Shown: positions 55,748 to 63,718 of the stretch, one piece after another
Position numbering within the stretch: the first letter of the stretch is position 1
Layout of the letters: each line of letters begins with the position of its first letter
From: a virus
Length of the DNA: 64,000 nucleotides
IMG/VR virus record: IMGVR_UViG_3300028007_000001
Span: 17,347-81,346 of that record
Reading direction: 5' to 3' (one strand)
Notes under the pieces: generated by a model
The model's input: only the letters and a program-made list of their open reading frames with translations
Databases searched by the model: none
What the model was told of the DNA's origin: nothing
Translations under genes and position numbers: made by a program

Positions 55748-55977
55748 GACTTCACCTTCTTTCGGATTCTCCGAGGCGTACGCTGCTCGACCTTCTGGAT
55801 CGTCTTGTTGAGGCTCTTGCCTTCCTCGATGATCACGTTGCTGTCAGAGACCTCGACGGTCACACGCCAGAAGGGCTTGCCCTTGTGTTGCGAGGGCAGG
55901 CAGAGAGGACGGAGGTAGACGTAGTACCCCGCCCTAGCCCACTGGGCCAGAATCTTTCTGGCGTCTGAGTCGATCAC
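55744..55977 (-). CDS. small hypothetical protein
   Basis: 77 residues from a GTG. VYLRPLCLPSQHKGKPFWRV then a basic C-terminus. Coupled by overlap to both neighbours. Unknown. Confidence 0.6.
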   Translation of the reverse strand: MIDSDARKILAQWARAGYYVYLRPLCLPSQHKGKPFWRVTVEVSDSNVIIEEGKSLNKTIQKVEQRTPRRIRKKVKS

Positions 55978-56192
55978 AGTCTCTTGAGATCCCGGAGGAA
56001 GTCGGGGTCGGAGTTCAGTTCCTCTCCATCGAGAGAGGCGTGGACGATGTTGTGTGTCAGGTACAGCGCCTTGAGGATGGAGTAGGCGCTCTGCTGTACG
56101 TGCTCTTCTTTCCCGAAGACAGAGCAGTTGAGGACGAGGGTGAACTCCCGAAGATCCTCAAGACGCTCCGGAGGGGTGATCACCGTGAGCAC
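55974..56192 (-). CDS. small alpha/beta protein
   Basis: 72 residues from GTG 56192 (GTG 56183 also possible). FTLVLNCSVFGKEEHVQQSA is the strand-helix centre. Overlaps the nuclease gene by 35 nt. A longer frame to 56585 exists but is antisense-like low complexity there and is rejected. Confidence 0.52.
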   Translation of the reverse strand: MLTVITPPERLEDLREFTLVLNCSVFGKEEHVQQSAYSILKALYLTHNIVHASLDGEELNSDPDFLRDLKRL

Positions 56193-56502
56193 TCTCTCGG
56201 GTGACGTAGAGGGTGATTCCGAAACTTTCGAACTCGATGACGAGTCGAGGCTCACGCCCGGACTGGAAGGCGTCTCGCTCGATCTTCCGCCATTCATCGA
56301 CGGAAATTCGGAAACCACTCCCGTCTGTGTATTTGAGTTGGTCGAGGAAATCCGGTCCCCGTACGTCTTGAGGCGCCCGCCAACTGCTTCCCGAACCCGG
56401 CTGAACCTTCCCGCCGACCGACTTTGCATGTTTCTTCTCCTGTTCCCTTGAGCGTCGGTTTCTGTCGTTCCCTGTGCGGTCGAACCAGGGAGGTAGTGCC
56501 AT
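56158..56502 (-). CDS. PD-(D/E)XK nuclease, Holliday-junction-resolvase-like
   Basis: 114 residues starting MALPPWF just after recA. GGKVQPGSGSSWRAPQDVRG (about 29-48), DFLDQLKYTDGSGFRIS (about 50-66), DEWRKIERDAFQSGREPRLV (about 69-88) follow the pattern of small Hjc-like phage nucleases: G-S-G-S, a D-x2-G, then Q-L-K as E-x-K variant. Predicted to cut branched or damaged DNA. The expected Glu in the E-x-K position is replaced by Gln, which needs checking. Confidence 0.65.
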   Translation of the reverse strand: MALPPWFDRTGNDRNRRSREQEKKHAKSVGGKVQPGSGSSWRAPQDVRGPDFLDQLKYTDGSGFRISVDEWRKIERDAFQSGREPRLVIEFESFGITLYVTRESAHGDHPSGAS

Positions 56503-56503
56503 C

Positions 56504-57568
56504 TCAGTCGCCGTCCTCGGGTTCTTCGCCGTTGAGGATCCACTCCCGCAGTTCGTCGGCAATGGCCCGGTTCTTTTTTAGCCACTTCTTGAACCGAGTA
56601 CGGCCGTGCTGTCGCTCTTCCTGGTAGCCGTCAACCCACCAGTGGTCTCCCCGCTTGTGGACGAGGTTGGTGACACGGCCCAGGTAGATCAGATCCTCGA
56701 TCGAGTCGATCCCGGCCTGCTCGTAGTCGAACACGAACGTCGTCTGTTCGTAAGGCTTGGCGCCGCCCGTCTTGTTCTTCTCGATCCGAGCAAGGATCCG
56801 GTGCCCGGTCACGGTGTCGGCTTCCCGAAGGTTTCCCTTTGAGGGGTCGATCGCCTTCGCCTTCTTCTTGATGTTCTCGGTCTTCACCATCTCGATACGA
56901 ACACCGGAGTAGTGCCCGAGAGCACGGCCTCCTGACGTGATCGTCCTCTTGGCGAAGACAGACCCTCCGATGTTGTCTCGGACTTGGTTGATGAAGACGA
57001 CGACGGTCTTGCGGTTCCCTGCGGTGATCTTCCGGAGGGCGTACGACATGAGTTTGGCTTGCTGAGTTCCGAAAGTTCCGTCCTGAGCGGAGGCTTCATA
57101 CTCCTGCTTCGGCAGTAGAGCAGCCACCGAGTCCATGACGATCACGTCGTAGGCGCCCGACCGGACCATCGTCTCCATCACGTCGACCAGTTGGTTGCCG
57201 TGAACCTCTTGCTCTTCGTATCCGAGTTCGTCCAGGTCGACACCGATGGACGCCGCCCACTCCGGATCGAAGGTCCGCTCGACATCGACAAAGGCGCAGG
57301 AGTGTCCGAAACTTTGCGCTGTGGCGATGTGCTTGAGAGCGACGTAGGTCTTCCCCACGGAGGCGTTGCCGTACAACTCGACGTACCGATTGCGGGGGAA
57401 CCCTCCACGAAGGAGGTAGTCGAGCGAGAGGATGCCGGTGGGAATCCTCTCGATCACCAAAGACGGGTCAGAAGCCCGCCGTAGCGTCCCGGTTCCGAAA
57501 CGATCGTTGATCAACTTCTCAACGTCGTCTCTCGTCATGTCTTCTGCTACTGCCTTGCGTCGAGCCAT
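56504..57568 (-). CDS. recA: RecA-like recombinase
   Basis: 354 residues. Walker A GNASVGKTYVAL (about 67-78), Walker B DVIVMDSVAALLP (about 141-153), FINQVRDNIGG (L1/L2 region, about 194-204) and MAWbox-like KRTITSGGRALGHYSG. It differs from host RecA in the P-loop (GNASVGKT) and the C-terminal domain. Supports strand exchange in phage replication, with Cas4-like nuclease and resolvases in the same operon. Confidence 0.9.
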   Translation of the reverse strand: MARRKAVAEDMTRDDVEKLINDRFGTGTLRRASDPSLVIERIPTGILSLDYLLRGGFPRNRYVELYGNASVGKTYVALKHIATAQSFGHSCAFVDVERTFDPEWAASIGVDLDELGYEEQEVHGNQLVDVMETMVRSGAYDVIVMDSVAALLPKQEYEASAQDGTFGTQQAKLMSYALRKITAGNRKTVVVFINQVRDNIGGSVFAKRTITSGGRALGHYSGVRIEMVKTENIKKKAKAIDPSKGNLREADTVTGHRILARIEKNKTGGAKPYEQTTFVFDYEQAGIDSIEDLIYLGRVTNLVHKRGDHWWVDGYQEERQHGRTRFKKWLKKNRAIADELREWILNGEEPEDGD

Positions 57569-57574
57569 GATTCC

Positions 57575-57868
57575 TCACCGACCAGGGTTTGCGTTGGAGT
57601 TCCGGAGTCCCAGACGGCGCTTCGCCTCTTCCTCGCCATACCTGGCTACGTCCGTGCAGTAGCACCCCGAGATCTGAAGGCGACAATCGTCACAGTGGAT
57701 GATGACCTTGTTCTTGCAGGCCGAGCACCTGCGGATCCTCTTCTGGCCTCGCCTCCGGTTGGAGCAGTTCTTTGCCGCCACGTCAGACGTGACCTTTTCG
57801 AAGTCGCCCTCGGGAGTCCCGTCGCCGGGAACCTCCTTGTATCCACCAGGCGTCCAGAGTCTCGTCAC
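57575..57868 (-). CDS. zinc-ribbon protein between recA and dnaE
   Basis: 97 residues from a GTG. CSACKNK (about 48-54), HCDDC (about 58-62) and GCYCTD (about 68-73) form a cysteine cluster; the C-terminus is basic. Possibly a replication accessory protein; unknown. Confidence 0.65.
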   Translation of the reverse strand: MTRLWTPGGYKEVPGDGTPEGDFEKVTSDVAAKNCSNRRRGQKRIRRCSACKNKVIIHCDDCRLQISGCYCTDVARYGEEEAKRRLGLRNSNANPGR

Positions 57869-57911
57869 CGCTGCCTCGCTTCGTCGTTGCCGTCAGACAT
57901 TGATACGACAG

Positions 57912-60900
57912 TCACCGTGAGTTCACGACGGCATCTGCGGTGGAGCCTCGGATCTCCTTGATCACCCGGACCTGCTCGTCACTGCTGCTGACTCCGACGT
58001 TCTTCCACTGGTCCGACCAGCGGCCCACGACACGCACGATCGAGCCACGCTTGAGATCCCACAGGTCGCAGGCGTCTTCCCAGAGCGTGATCGTGTATTC
58101 CTCTCCGGGGGCGTACCGGATCGTCCAGACCACGAAGTCCCTTTTGTCCTTGCGGGTCTTGCGGCGCTCGATCTTCACGATCTCGCCGTACAACTTCACG
58201 GTCCCGTTGTCAGAACGGGGACGCTTCATCCTCTTCTCGTAAACCTTTCGGAATTCCTCCATCTGGTCGTGGAACTGCCACTCCATCCGGTCTTCCAAAG
58301 CCTGCTGGGTGGTCTCGATTCCGAAACATTCGAAAGCACCCGCCTCGGTGAGAGCATCGAGCACGGCCTTGTTGCCGATCAGCGACCGGGCCTCTTCGAT
58401 CGAGCGGTACCCCTTCTTGGGGCGGTTCGCCACGATCTTCGGTCCCTGCTTCTCACCGATGCCCTTCACGTCTACGAACCCGAGCCGGATGCTGTCCTCG
58501 CCCTCGGGGATGGCGTATGCGTCCGACTTGTTGACGTGGGGAGGGAGGATCTTGATGCCAAGCATCGTGGCTTCGCTCAGGTAGTTCTGACGCTTCTGCT
58601 TGTCGTTGGCGCTCTTCCCTTCGACCGTCCTCAGCAGAGCCGTGATGTATTCCCTGGGGTACAGGTACTTGAGCCGAGCCGTCTGGTACGTGAGGTACGA
58701 GTAGGCAACGGCGTGAGATCTGTTGAAGAGGTAGGACGCCTGGCTCTGGATCATGTTCCAGAGTTCGTTCGCCACGAACTCCGTCATTCCAGAAACGTTC
58801 TGGAATCCCTCGATGGCCTTGTCCTTGAGCGCCGCCATCTTCTCGGCGTTCTTCTTGGTCATGGCCGTCTTGGCGTCGTCAACCTCGGCCCAGGAGAAAC
58901 CAGCGCACGTGTGGAGGATCTCAAACATCTGCTCCTGGTAGATCATCTCTCCCCAGGTGGCGCTCAGGATCGGCTCCAGCGATTCGTGGATGACCTCTAC
59001 CTTCTTGGCCTTCCTGTTGGCGAGGAACCGATCAGGGGCGCCAGCGATCATCGGTCCAGCACGGTAGAGAGACGTACAGGAAACAATGTCTTCGAACCGA
59101 GTGGGCTTGATCGCCTGGATCCCTCGGAAGTTCGTACCGCCCTCCATCTGGAAGACGCCGTGGCACCGGCCTTGTGCGAGCATCCGGTAGACCTTGGAGT
59201 CGCCAGGCTCTTCGTCTGGGGTCCAGTCGTCCGGCTCGATGTCGACTCCGTGGGCCTTCTTGATCAGCCGGACTGCCTCGGCAATGGTCGCCAGGTTCCG
59301 GAGGCCCAGGAAGTCCTGCTTGAGTAGCAAGAGCCACTCCACTGCGCTCAGGTCGTACTGCCCTACCAACTTCTTCGGGTTGGGCAACCACATGAGGGGG
59401 ATGTAGTTCTTGATCGGGTCAGAATCCGAAAGAATCAGAACCCCGGCAGGGTGGCTGCTGAAGGCGCTCTTGACCCCGGTGAGTTTGTCGAGTTGGTCGA
59501 TCAGGTCGGGGTAGTTGTCGTGAACCTCCTGGGGGAGAACCACCGCTCCGTCCTCGTCCTCCACGATCAGGTTGGAGAGACGCATCCGGTCTTGGAACGA
59601 GATCCCATGTGCGCTGGCGAGGAAGTGGAAGGCAGCCCTGGTCTTCATCGTCTGGAAGGCAGCCACGTGGACGATGTTCTCTGCCCCGAACTTCTCTCTG
59701 ACGTATTCGAACATTTCCTCTCTGCGTGAGGGTTCGAAGTCGGAGTCGATGTCCGGCATCTTGGGGCGCTCAGGGTTGAGGAACCGCTCAAACAGAAGGT
59801 CGTAGCGCACGGAGTCGATCTTGTGGATCCCGATCAGGTAGCCGACGAGGGTTCCACACACCGACCCTCGGCCGGGTCCAACTCGGATTCCCTTCTTCTT
59901 GGCGTGCTCGATCACGTCCTGGGTGATCAAGAGGAAGTCAGACATGCCCGTCCTCTTGAACTCCCGCAGTTCCTTCTTCACTCGGGAGACGTACCGCTCG
60001 TCGTTCTCCAGTCCCCGACTGCGAAGCCCCTTGAGGGCCATCTTCTTGAGCGTGCGGTAGGAGTCATCCACTCCTGGAAACTTTGGGATGTGCCAAGAGC
60101 GTGTCTCAAACTCGGGGATCCGAACCATGCAGTTGCGTGCGACACGCAGCGTGTTCTTGACCCCTTCCTTCCGCACTTCCTCCGGGTACCGAGCAAACGC
60201 TCTCCGCATCTCCACGGCGGATCGAAGGTGATAGCCCGTTCCGTCAAAGCGAAAGCGGTTCGGATCGTCCAGGTCGCTGCCAGTCTGAACAGCGAGAAGA
60301 GCGTCGTGATACTCACACTGATCCTCGGTGACGTAGTGGGGGTCGTTGGTGAGAACGATCGGAACATTTCTCTCTCTGGCGATCCTGATCAGCCTCTTGT
60401 TGAGACGGTGATCGAACGCCGTGTCGTGGTTCTGGAGTTCCATGTAGAAGTTTCCGAAGTGGAAGATGTCCATCCACCACTTCGCCTCCGTCATGGCCTC
60501 TTCGAACTTTCCGTTCAGGCACTTCCGAGAGAGGGGACTGTTGGCGCAGCCAGAGAGAGCGACAAGGTGCTGAGCGTCGTCTCCCAAGTTCTCCAGCAGA
60601 GATCTCTCCAAGAGGGGCTTGTAGTAGAAGTTCCTGTGGGACTCGGAAGAAAGTTCCGAAAGAACCTGGAACCCCTTCGCACCCACAGCCAGGAGCACGA
60701 CGTGAGATCGGTCGGAGTCCTTCTCTTCCTTGGCGGTCTCCACGTCGTCCACGAAGTAGAACTCTTCGCCCAAGACCGGCTCGATTCCAGCCTCTCGGCA
60801 CTCTCGGTAGAAGGACGGAGCGCCGCAGACGTTTCCGTGGTCGGTCAGAGCCAAGGCGGGCATCCCCAACTTCTTCGCTCGCTCGACGTATCCCTCGACC

Positions 60901-60971
60901 GTCCCCATGCCGTCGAGCATGGAGAAGTCAGAGTGGACGTGAAGATGGACAAACTTTCCGGTCTTCTTCAT
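57912..60971 (-). CDS. dnaE: DNA polymerase III alpha subunit
   Basis: 1019 residues, C-family polymerase. PHP domain at the start (FVHLHVHSDFSMLDGMGTVE; ALTDHGNVCGAPSFYREC). Palm: GPGRGSVCGTLVGYLIGI (about 372-389) and catalytic PDIDSDFEP (about 410-418). SRSHAVAYSYLTYQTARLKY-type fingers, then HhH (LGFVDVKGIGEKQGP) and an OB-like C-terminal domain. Shorter than most host DnaE proteins. The phage therefore copies its DNA with its own polymerase. Confidence 0.92.
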   Translation of the reverse strand: MKKTGKFVHLHVHSDFSMLDGMGTVEGYVERAKKLGMPALALTDHGNVCGAPSFYRECREAGIEPVLGEEFYFVDDVETAKEEKDSDRSHVVLLAVGAKGFQVLSELSSESHRNFYYKPLLERSLLENLGDDAQHLVALSGCANSPLSRKCLNGKFEEAMTEAKWWMDIFHFGNFYMELQNHDTAFDHRLNKRLIRIARERNVPIVLTNDPHYVTEDQCEYHDALLAVQTGSDLDDPNRFRFDGTGYHLRSAVEMRRAFARYPEEVRKEGVKNTLRVARNCMVRIPEFETRSWHIPKFPGVDDSYRTLKKMALKGLRSRGLENDERYVSRVKKELREFKRTGMSDFLLITQDVIEHAKKKGIRVGPGRGSVCGTLVGYLIGIHKIDSVRYDLLFERFLNPERPKMPDIDSDFEPSRREEMFEYVREKFGAENIVHVAAFQTMKTRAAFHFLASAHGISFQDRMRLSNLIVEDEDGAVVLPQEVHDNYPDLIDQLDKLTGVKSAFSSHPAGVLILSDSDPIKNYIPLMWLPNPKKLVGQYDLSAVEWLLLLKQDFLGLRNLATIAEAVRLIKKAHGVDIEPDDWTPDEEPGDSKVYRMLAQGRCHGVFQMEGGTNFRGIQAIKPTRFEDIVSCTSLYRAGPMIAGAPDRFLANRKAKKVEVIHESLEPILSATWGEMIYQEQMFEILHTCAGFSWAEVDDAKTAMTKKNAEKMAALKDKAIEGFQNVSGMTEFVANELWNMIQSQASYLFNRSHAVAYSYLTYQTARLKYLYPREYITALLRTVEGKSANDKQKRQNYLSEATMLGIKILPPHVNKSDAYAIPEGEDSIRLGFVDVKGIGEKQGPKIVANRPKKGYRSIEEARSLIGNKAVLDALTEAGAFECFGIETTQQALEDRMEWQFHDQMEEFRKVYEKRMKRPRSDNGTVKLYGEIVKIERRKTRKDKRDFVVWTIRYAPGEEYTITLWEDACDLWDLKRGSIVRVVGRWSDQWKNVGVSSSDEQVRVIKEIRGSTADAVVNSR

Positions 60972-61130
60972 TTACAGGCTCCAGGCGAGTTGAACCAGAC
61001 GAAGAGCGGCTGGGATTGCTGCCGCCATGACGCAGAGGACGATGAAGAGTCCCCACAGGAAAAACACTGCCGCCCCGACTGTCTGCCAGGCGCTAGGCCC
61101 GCTCTTCACATGACTTCCGTTGGTGGTCAT
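60972..61130 (-). CDS. small membrane protein
   Basis: 52 residues. One long hydrophobic helix (about 15-41, AAVFFLWGLFIVLCVMAAAI is its core). The stop abuts the dnaE ATG. Unknown; possibly a membrane anchor. Confidence 0.62.
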   Translation of the reverse strand: MTTNGSHVKSGPSAWQTVGAAVFFLWGLFIVLCVMAAAIPAALRLVQLAWSL

Positions 61131-61345
61131 CACTCACTCCCTTCTTCCAAACTTTCCACGTGCCAGTCATCGAGGTTCGTGAATCGGTGACTGATCTCCA
61201 TGCAGTTGACTACGGGCTTCTCCACCGAGCACCGCTCCACCTTGACCCTCTCCATCGAGCCTTGGCAGTTCGGGCACACGACCTGATCAGGAACCTCGGG
61301 ATCGAGGTACCCACACTCACGGCAGAGAGTTCCGATCTGGCTCAC
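61130..61345 (-). CDS. small zinc-ribbon protein
   Basis: 71 residues from a GTG with CREC (8-11) and CPNC (24-27), a rubredoxin-like knuckle pair, then a beta-rich acidic C-terminus. Overlaps the next gene. Unknown. Confidence 0.68.
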   Translation of the reverse strand: MSQIGTLCRECGYLDPEVPDQVVCPNCQGSMERVKVERCSVEKPVVNCMEISHRFTNLDDWHVESLEEGSE

Positions 61346-61346
61346 G

Positions 61347-61718
61347 TCACTCCCTCTCTGGGAACGTTGACTCGGAAAGAATCCGAAATACCTCTCGGAC
61401 CACGTTATCGACCTCGCTCAAAGCAAGACCGAAGTCCCTCGCCCGGCCCGACTGGACGATCTGCTTTGTGATCAGTTGGGCCACACCCTCAGCGTGAACC
61501 TCTTGGGCTGAGATCATGCTCCGAAGGTAGACCGCCAGATCTAGAGCCTCTTCGTAGGCGTCTCTGAGCGTGTCTCGACCGTTGAACGGCTGGAGTGGAG
61601 TGCCGTACCTCTCGATCCCCACCTTGATCCGCTCTTCGATGTCAGCGATGACCTGTTGCTGAACGAAGGGCAGACCGTTCTGTTCGGGAAGTTGCTGATC
61701 TCCTGGTCTCTGCTTCAT
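61347..61718 (-). CDS. MazG-like nucleotide pyrophosphohydrolase
   Basis: 123 residues. QQQVIADIEERIKVGIERYG (about 19-38), NGRDTLRDAYEEALDLAVYL (about 45-64) match the all-alpha NTP-PPase/MazG-like pattern with E-x2-D helix. It is next to thyX in the operon, suiting nucleotide-pool control. ATG chosen over an upstream frame that overlaps thyX. Confidence 0.75.
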   Translation of the reverse strand: MKQRPGDQQLPEQNGLPFVQQQVIADIEERIKVGIERYGTPLQPFNGRDTLRDAYEEALDLAVYLRSMISAQEVHAEGVAQLITKQIVQSGRARDFGLALSEVDNVVREVFRILSESTFPERE

Positions 61719-61720
61719 GG

Positions 61721-62554
61721 TCACACCTTCACGTTGTCGAAGAGAACCTCTCCGTTTTCGTTCCAAAACATGTCTTGGGAGAGAGCGGGGCACTCTTCTC
61801 GCATGATCGCTGCGACGGCTTGGAAGACCGTGCGAATCTCTTCTTCCGCACCGAGCGCAGTACGCATCTCGATCACGTGGCGAAGAGTGCGGACGTTGGC
61901 CGACCACCCGATCGTCGTGCTGAGTCCGATGGGCGCCAGACGGCGCAGTGCCGACGTGACTTCCTTCTTGTAGTGGAACGGCACTCCCTCGTCGTCAAGC
62001 CCGAAAGCGTGTGCGGCCTGCTTCTGGAAATCTTCCAGAGTTTCCACGATGCTGACGATGGCGTCACGCATCGGGATTGTGTCTGCTTCTCCATCGCCCC
62101 CCGCCATGACGAGATCCGGACCTTCAGCGAGGATTGGCGGAATCCGAAAGCCGATGTCGGTCAACCTCACGTACCGGAGGGACTCTTGCGAGATCGCCAC
62201 CCCTGCCCGATGACGGACGAGTTCGTGCGTGAACACCCGACTCACGTTGTGAAACACGAAGGAGTATTGGGCGTGTTCCAGGACCGATCCATGCCCTGAC
62301 TCCAGAATGTTTCCAAGGTATTCGAAGGAGTCCTCACGAACCTTGGTCACGTTGGGGTTGAGTCCGGGCTTCCACGACCGATAGCAGTTGCGTCCCATGA
62401 ACTCGACCAGAGCCTCTCCGTGGCTGAGTTCGTTGGCGTTGGCGATGCGCTCGTACCACTCGGCCCCATCGACCGCATCGAGGTACGCACGCATACCCTC
62501 GGCGTTGATCTGAGGACGAGCCACCAAGTAGACCTTGGGGTGGGTTGAAAACAT
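61721..62554 (-). CDS. thyX: flavin-dependent thymidylate synthase
   Basis: 277 residues, ATG after AAGGAG. The ThyX signature RHRAGVAISQESLRY (about 115-129, R-H-R-x7-S) with HGSVLEHAQYSFVF upstream identifies the flavoprotein that makes dTMP from dUMP with methylene-tetrahydrofolate and NAD(P)H. It supplies thymidylate for phage DNA synthesis. Confidence 0.93.
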   Translation of the reverse strand: MFSTHPKVYLVARPQINAEGMRAYLDAVDGAEWYERIANANELSHGEALVEFMGRNCYRSWKPGLNPNVTKVREDSFEYLGNILESGHGSVLEHAQYSFVFHNVSRVFTHELVRHRAGVAISQESLRYVRLTDIGFRIPPILAEGPDLVMAGGDGEADTIPMRDAIVSIVETLEDFQKQAAHAFGLDDEGVPFHYKKEVTSALRRLAPIGLSTTIGWSANVRTLRHVIEMRTALGAEEEIRTVFQAVAAIMREECPALSQDMFWNENGEVLFDNVKV

Positions 62555-62575
62555 TCCAATTCTCCTTGTGATGAA

Positions 62576-62606
62576 GAGACCCCCGGCACGACGCACCGGG
62601 GGTCTC
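62576..62606. terminator. intercistronic terminator-like hairpin
   Basis: GAGACCCCCGG (62576-62586) pairs with CCGGGGGTCTC (62596-62606), 11 bp, 9-nt loop. On the minus strand it follows the lipoprotein stop (62628) by 21 nt and precedes thyX by 21 nt; leftward read-through must be partial for thyX to be expressed. No T-run. Confidence 0.7.
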
Positions 62607-62627
62607 AACCGTTCGACCAAGACCCTG

Positions 62628-63215
62628 CTAGTTGTTCAGAGCCTTCTGAACCTCGGGGTTGTCGATCGTCGTAAACCCGAGAGGTTCTGCTTCGACCGGA
62701 ATCGGCTCGCTGAAGAGCAGGTAGTTGAGGCTGCCACCGATCGACCACTCGACGTAGGCGCCGGTGGTGGCGTCGATCCCGAAATACTGGTTGCACTGCC
62801 CGCCCGAGTAGTAGACGCCATCCACGCCGGGGGCACTGACGATCGCCTCTCCCCTGTCAGCACCAAGGTCGAGATCCACCTTGTCGTAGTTCGGAGTCAG
62901 AGCAGCGCAGTACGAGACAGGAAGACCCTTCAGCACGTAGTAGCCGACGATCTGCCCGTTGCCCGCCATGAGGTACACGAAGGAAAGTTTCCCTTCTGTG
63001 CCCCAGGTGTCGATCCAGAAGTTGATCGTCTCCCTGGACGGCGAATACTTCATGGTCTTCGCAGGCTGTGCGCTGACGAGTTGCTCGTAACTCGACTGAC
63101 GGGCCTTGCTCTCGCTCTTCTGAGCACCTGAATCTTCGGATGTGTTGCCCAATTCGCAGGCAGACGCACCGAAGGCGAGAATCAGAATGATTGGGATCAA
63201 CATCAAACGGCGCAT
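62628..63215 (-). CDS. secreted lipoprotein
   Basis: 195 residues. Signal peptide with lipobox: LMLIPIILILAFGASACELG, Cys at residue 20 as lipidation site. The mature part is beta-rich (INFWIDTWGTEGKLSFVYLM; DGVYYSGGQCNQYFGIDATT). Phage-encoded surface lipoproteins often mediate superinfection exclusion; that role is inferred. Overlaps the downstream-neighbour membrane gene by 13 nt. Confidence 0.78.
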   Translation of the reverse strand: MRRLMLIPIILILAFGASACELGNTSEDSGAQKSESKARQSSYEQLVSAQPAKTMKYSPSRETINFWIDTWGTEGKLSFVYLMAGNGQIVGYYVLKGLPVSYCAALTPNYDKVDLDLGADRGEAIVSAPGVDGVYYSGGQCNQYFGIDATTGAYVEWSIGGSLNYLLFSEPIPVEAEPLGFTTIDNPEVQKALNN

Positions 63216-63643
63216 GACGTGTTCTCCTGGTTGGGGTTGAGCCGGTAAGGAAGGTCCGAGTCTCGGAACTGCCCGACCGTGTAGTCTCTGGCAGCGTCGG
63301 CGTTGTACCGCTGGATCTTCTCGATCCGGGAAGAACGCACGGCAGTCAGAGATGCCTGAACCTGCGTCTCACGCCTTGACCCCGGCTCCACAAGAGCGAG
63401 TTCCTCGGAGAGAGCGGAGATACGCCCTTCGTCGGCTTGAACCGCAGAGCACAGGTTGAAGAAGTGGTCGTAGGCAGCAATCCGAAAGTCTCCTGACTGG
63501 ATCTCCTTGCGAGCCTCCAGCCGTCCTTTCGGTTCTGCGAGCCACCACTCCAGGGCGTATCCGGTCCAGAACACAGCCAGGCCGATCAAGATCAGACCAA
63601 TGATCGCTGCGACACCGGCTCCGATACCTCGGATGATTTGCAT
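63203..63643 (-). CDS. membrane protein, possible lipoprotein partner
   Basis: 146 residues with one N-terminal transmembrane helix (about 5-35), then WWLAEPKGRLEARKEIQSGD and a helical extracellular or cytoplasmic part ending NADAARDYTVGQFRDSDLPY. Closely similar proteins occur beside lipoprotein genes in actinophages. The pair may form a superinfection-exclusion complex (inference). Confidence 0.7.
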   Translation of the reverse strand: MQIIRGIGAGVAAIIGLILIGLAVFWTGYALEWWLAEPKGRLEARKEIQSGDFRIAAYDHFFNLCSAVQADEGRISALSEELALVEPGSRRETQVQASLTAVRSSRIEKIQRYNADAARDYTVGQFRDSDLPYRLNPNQENTSCAV

Positions 63644-63659
63644 TGTTTCTCCTTCGAAC

Positions 63660-63694
63660 GAGGGGGAGGCTCCGGCGATCAGAGCCTCCCCCTC
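63660..63694. terminator. strong terminator hairpin
   Basis: GAGGGGGAGGCTC (63660-63672) pairs with GAGCCTCCCCCTC (63682-63694): 13 perfect pairs, 9-nt loop. On the minus strand it follows the stop at 63719 by about 25 nt. T-run is absent, but stability is high. Confidence 0.8.
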
Positions 63695-63718
63695 TCGTCA
63701 GTAGCCAGAGGCGCTTGG

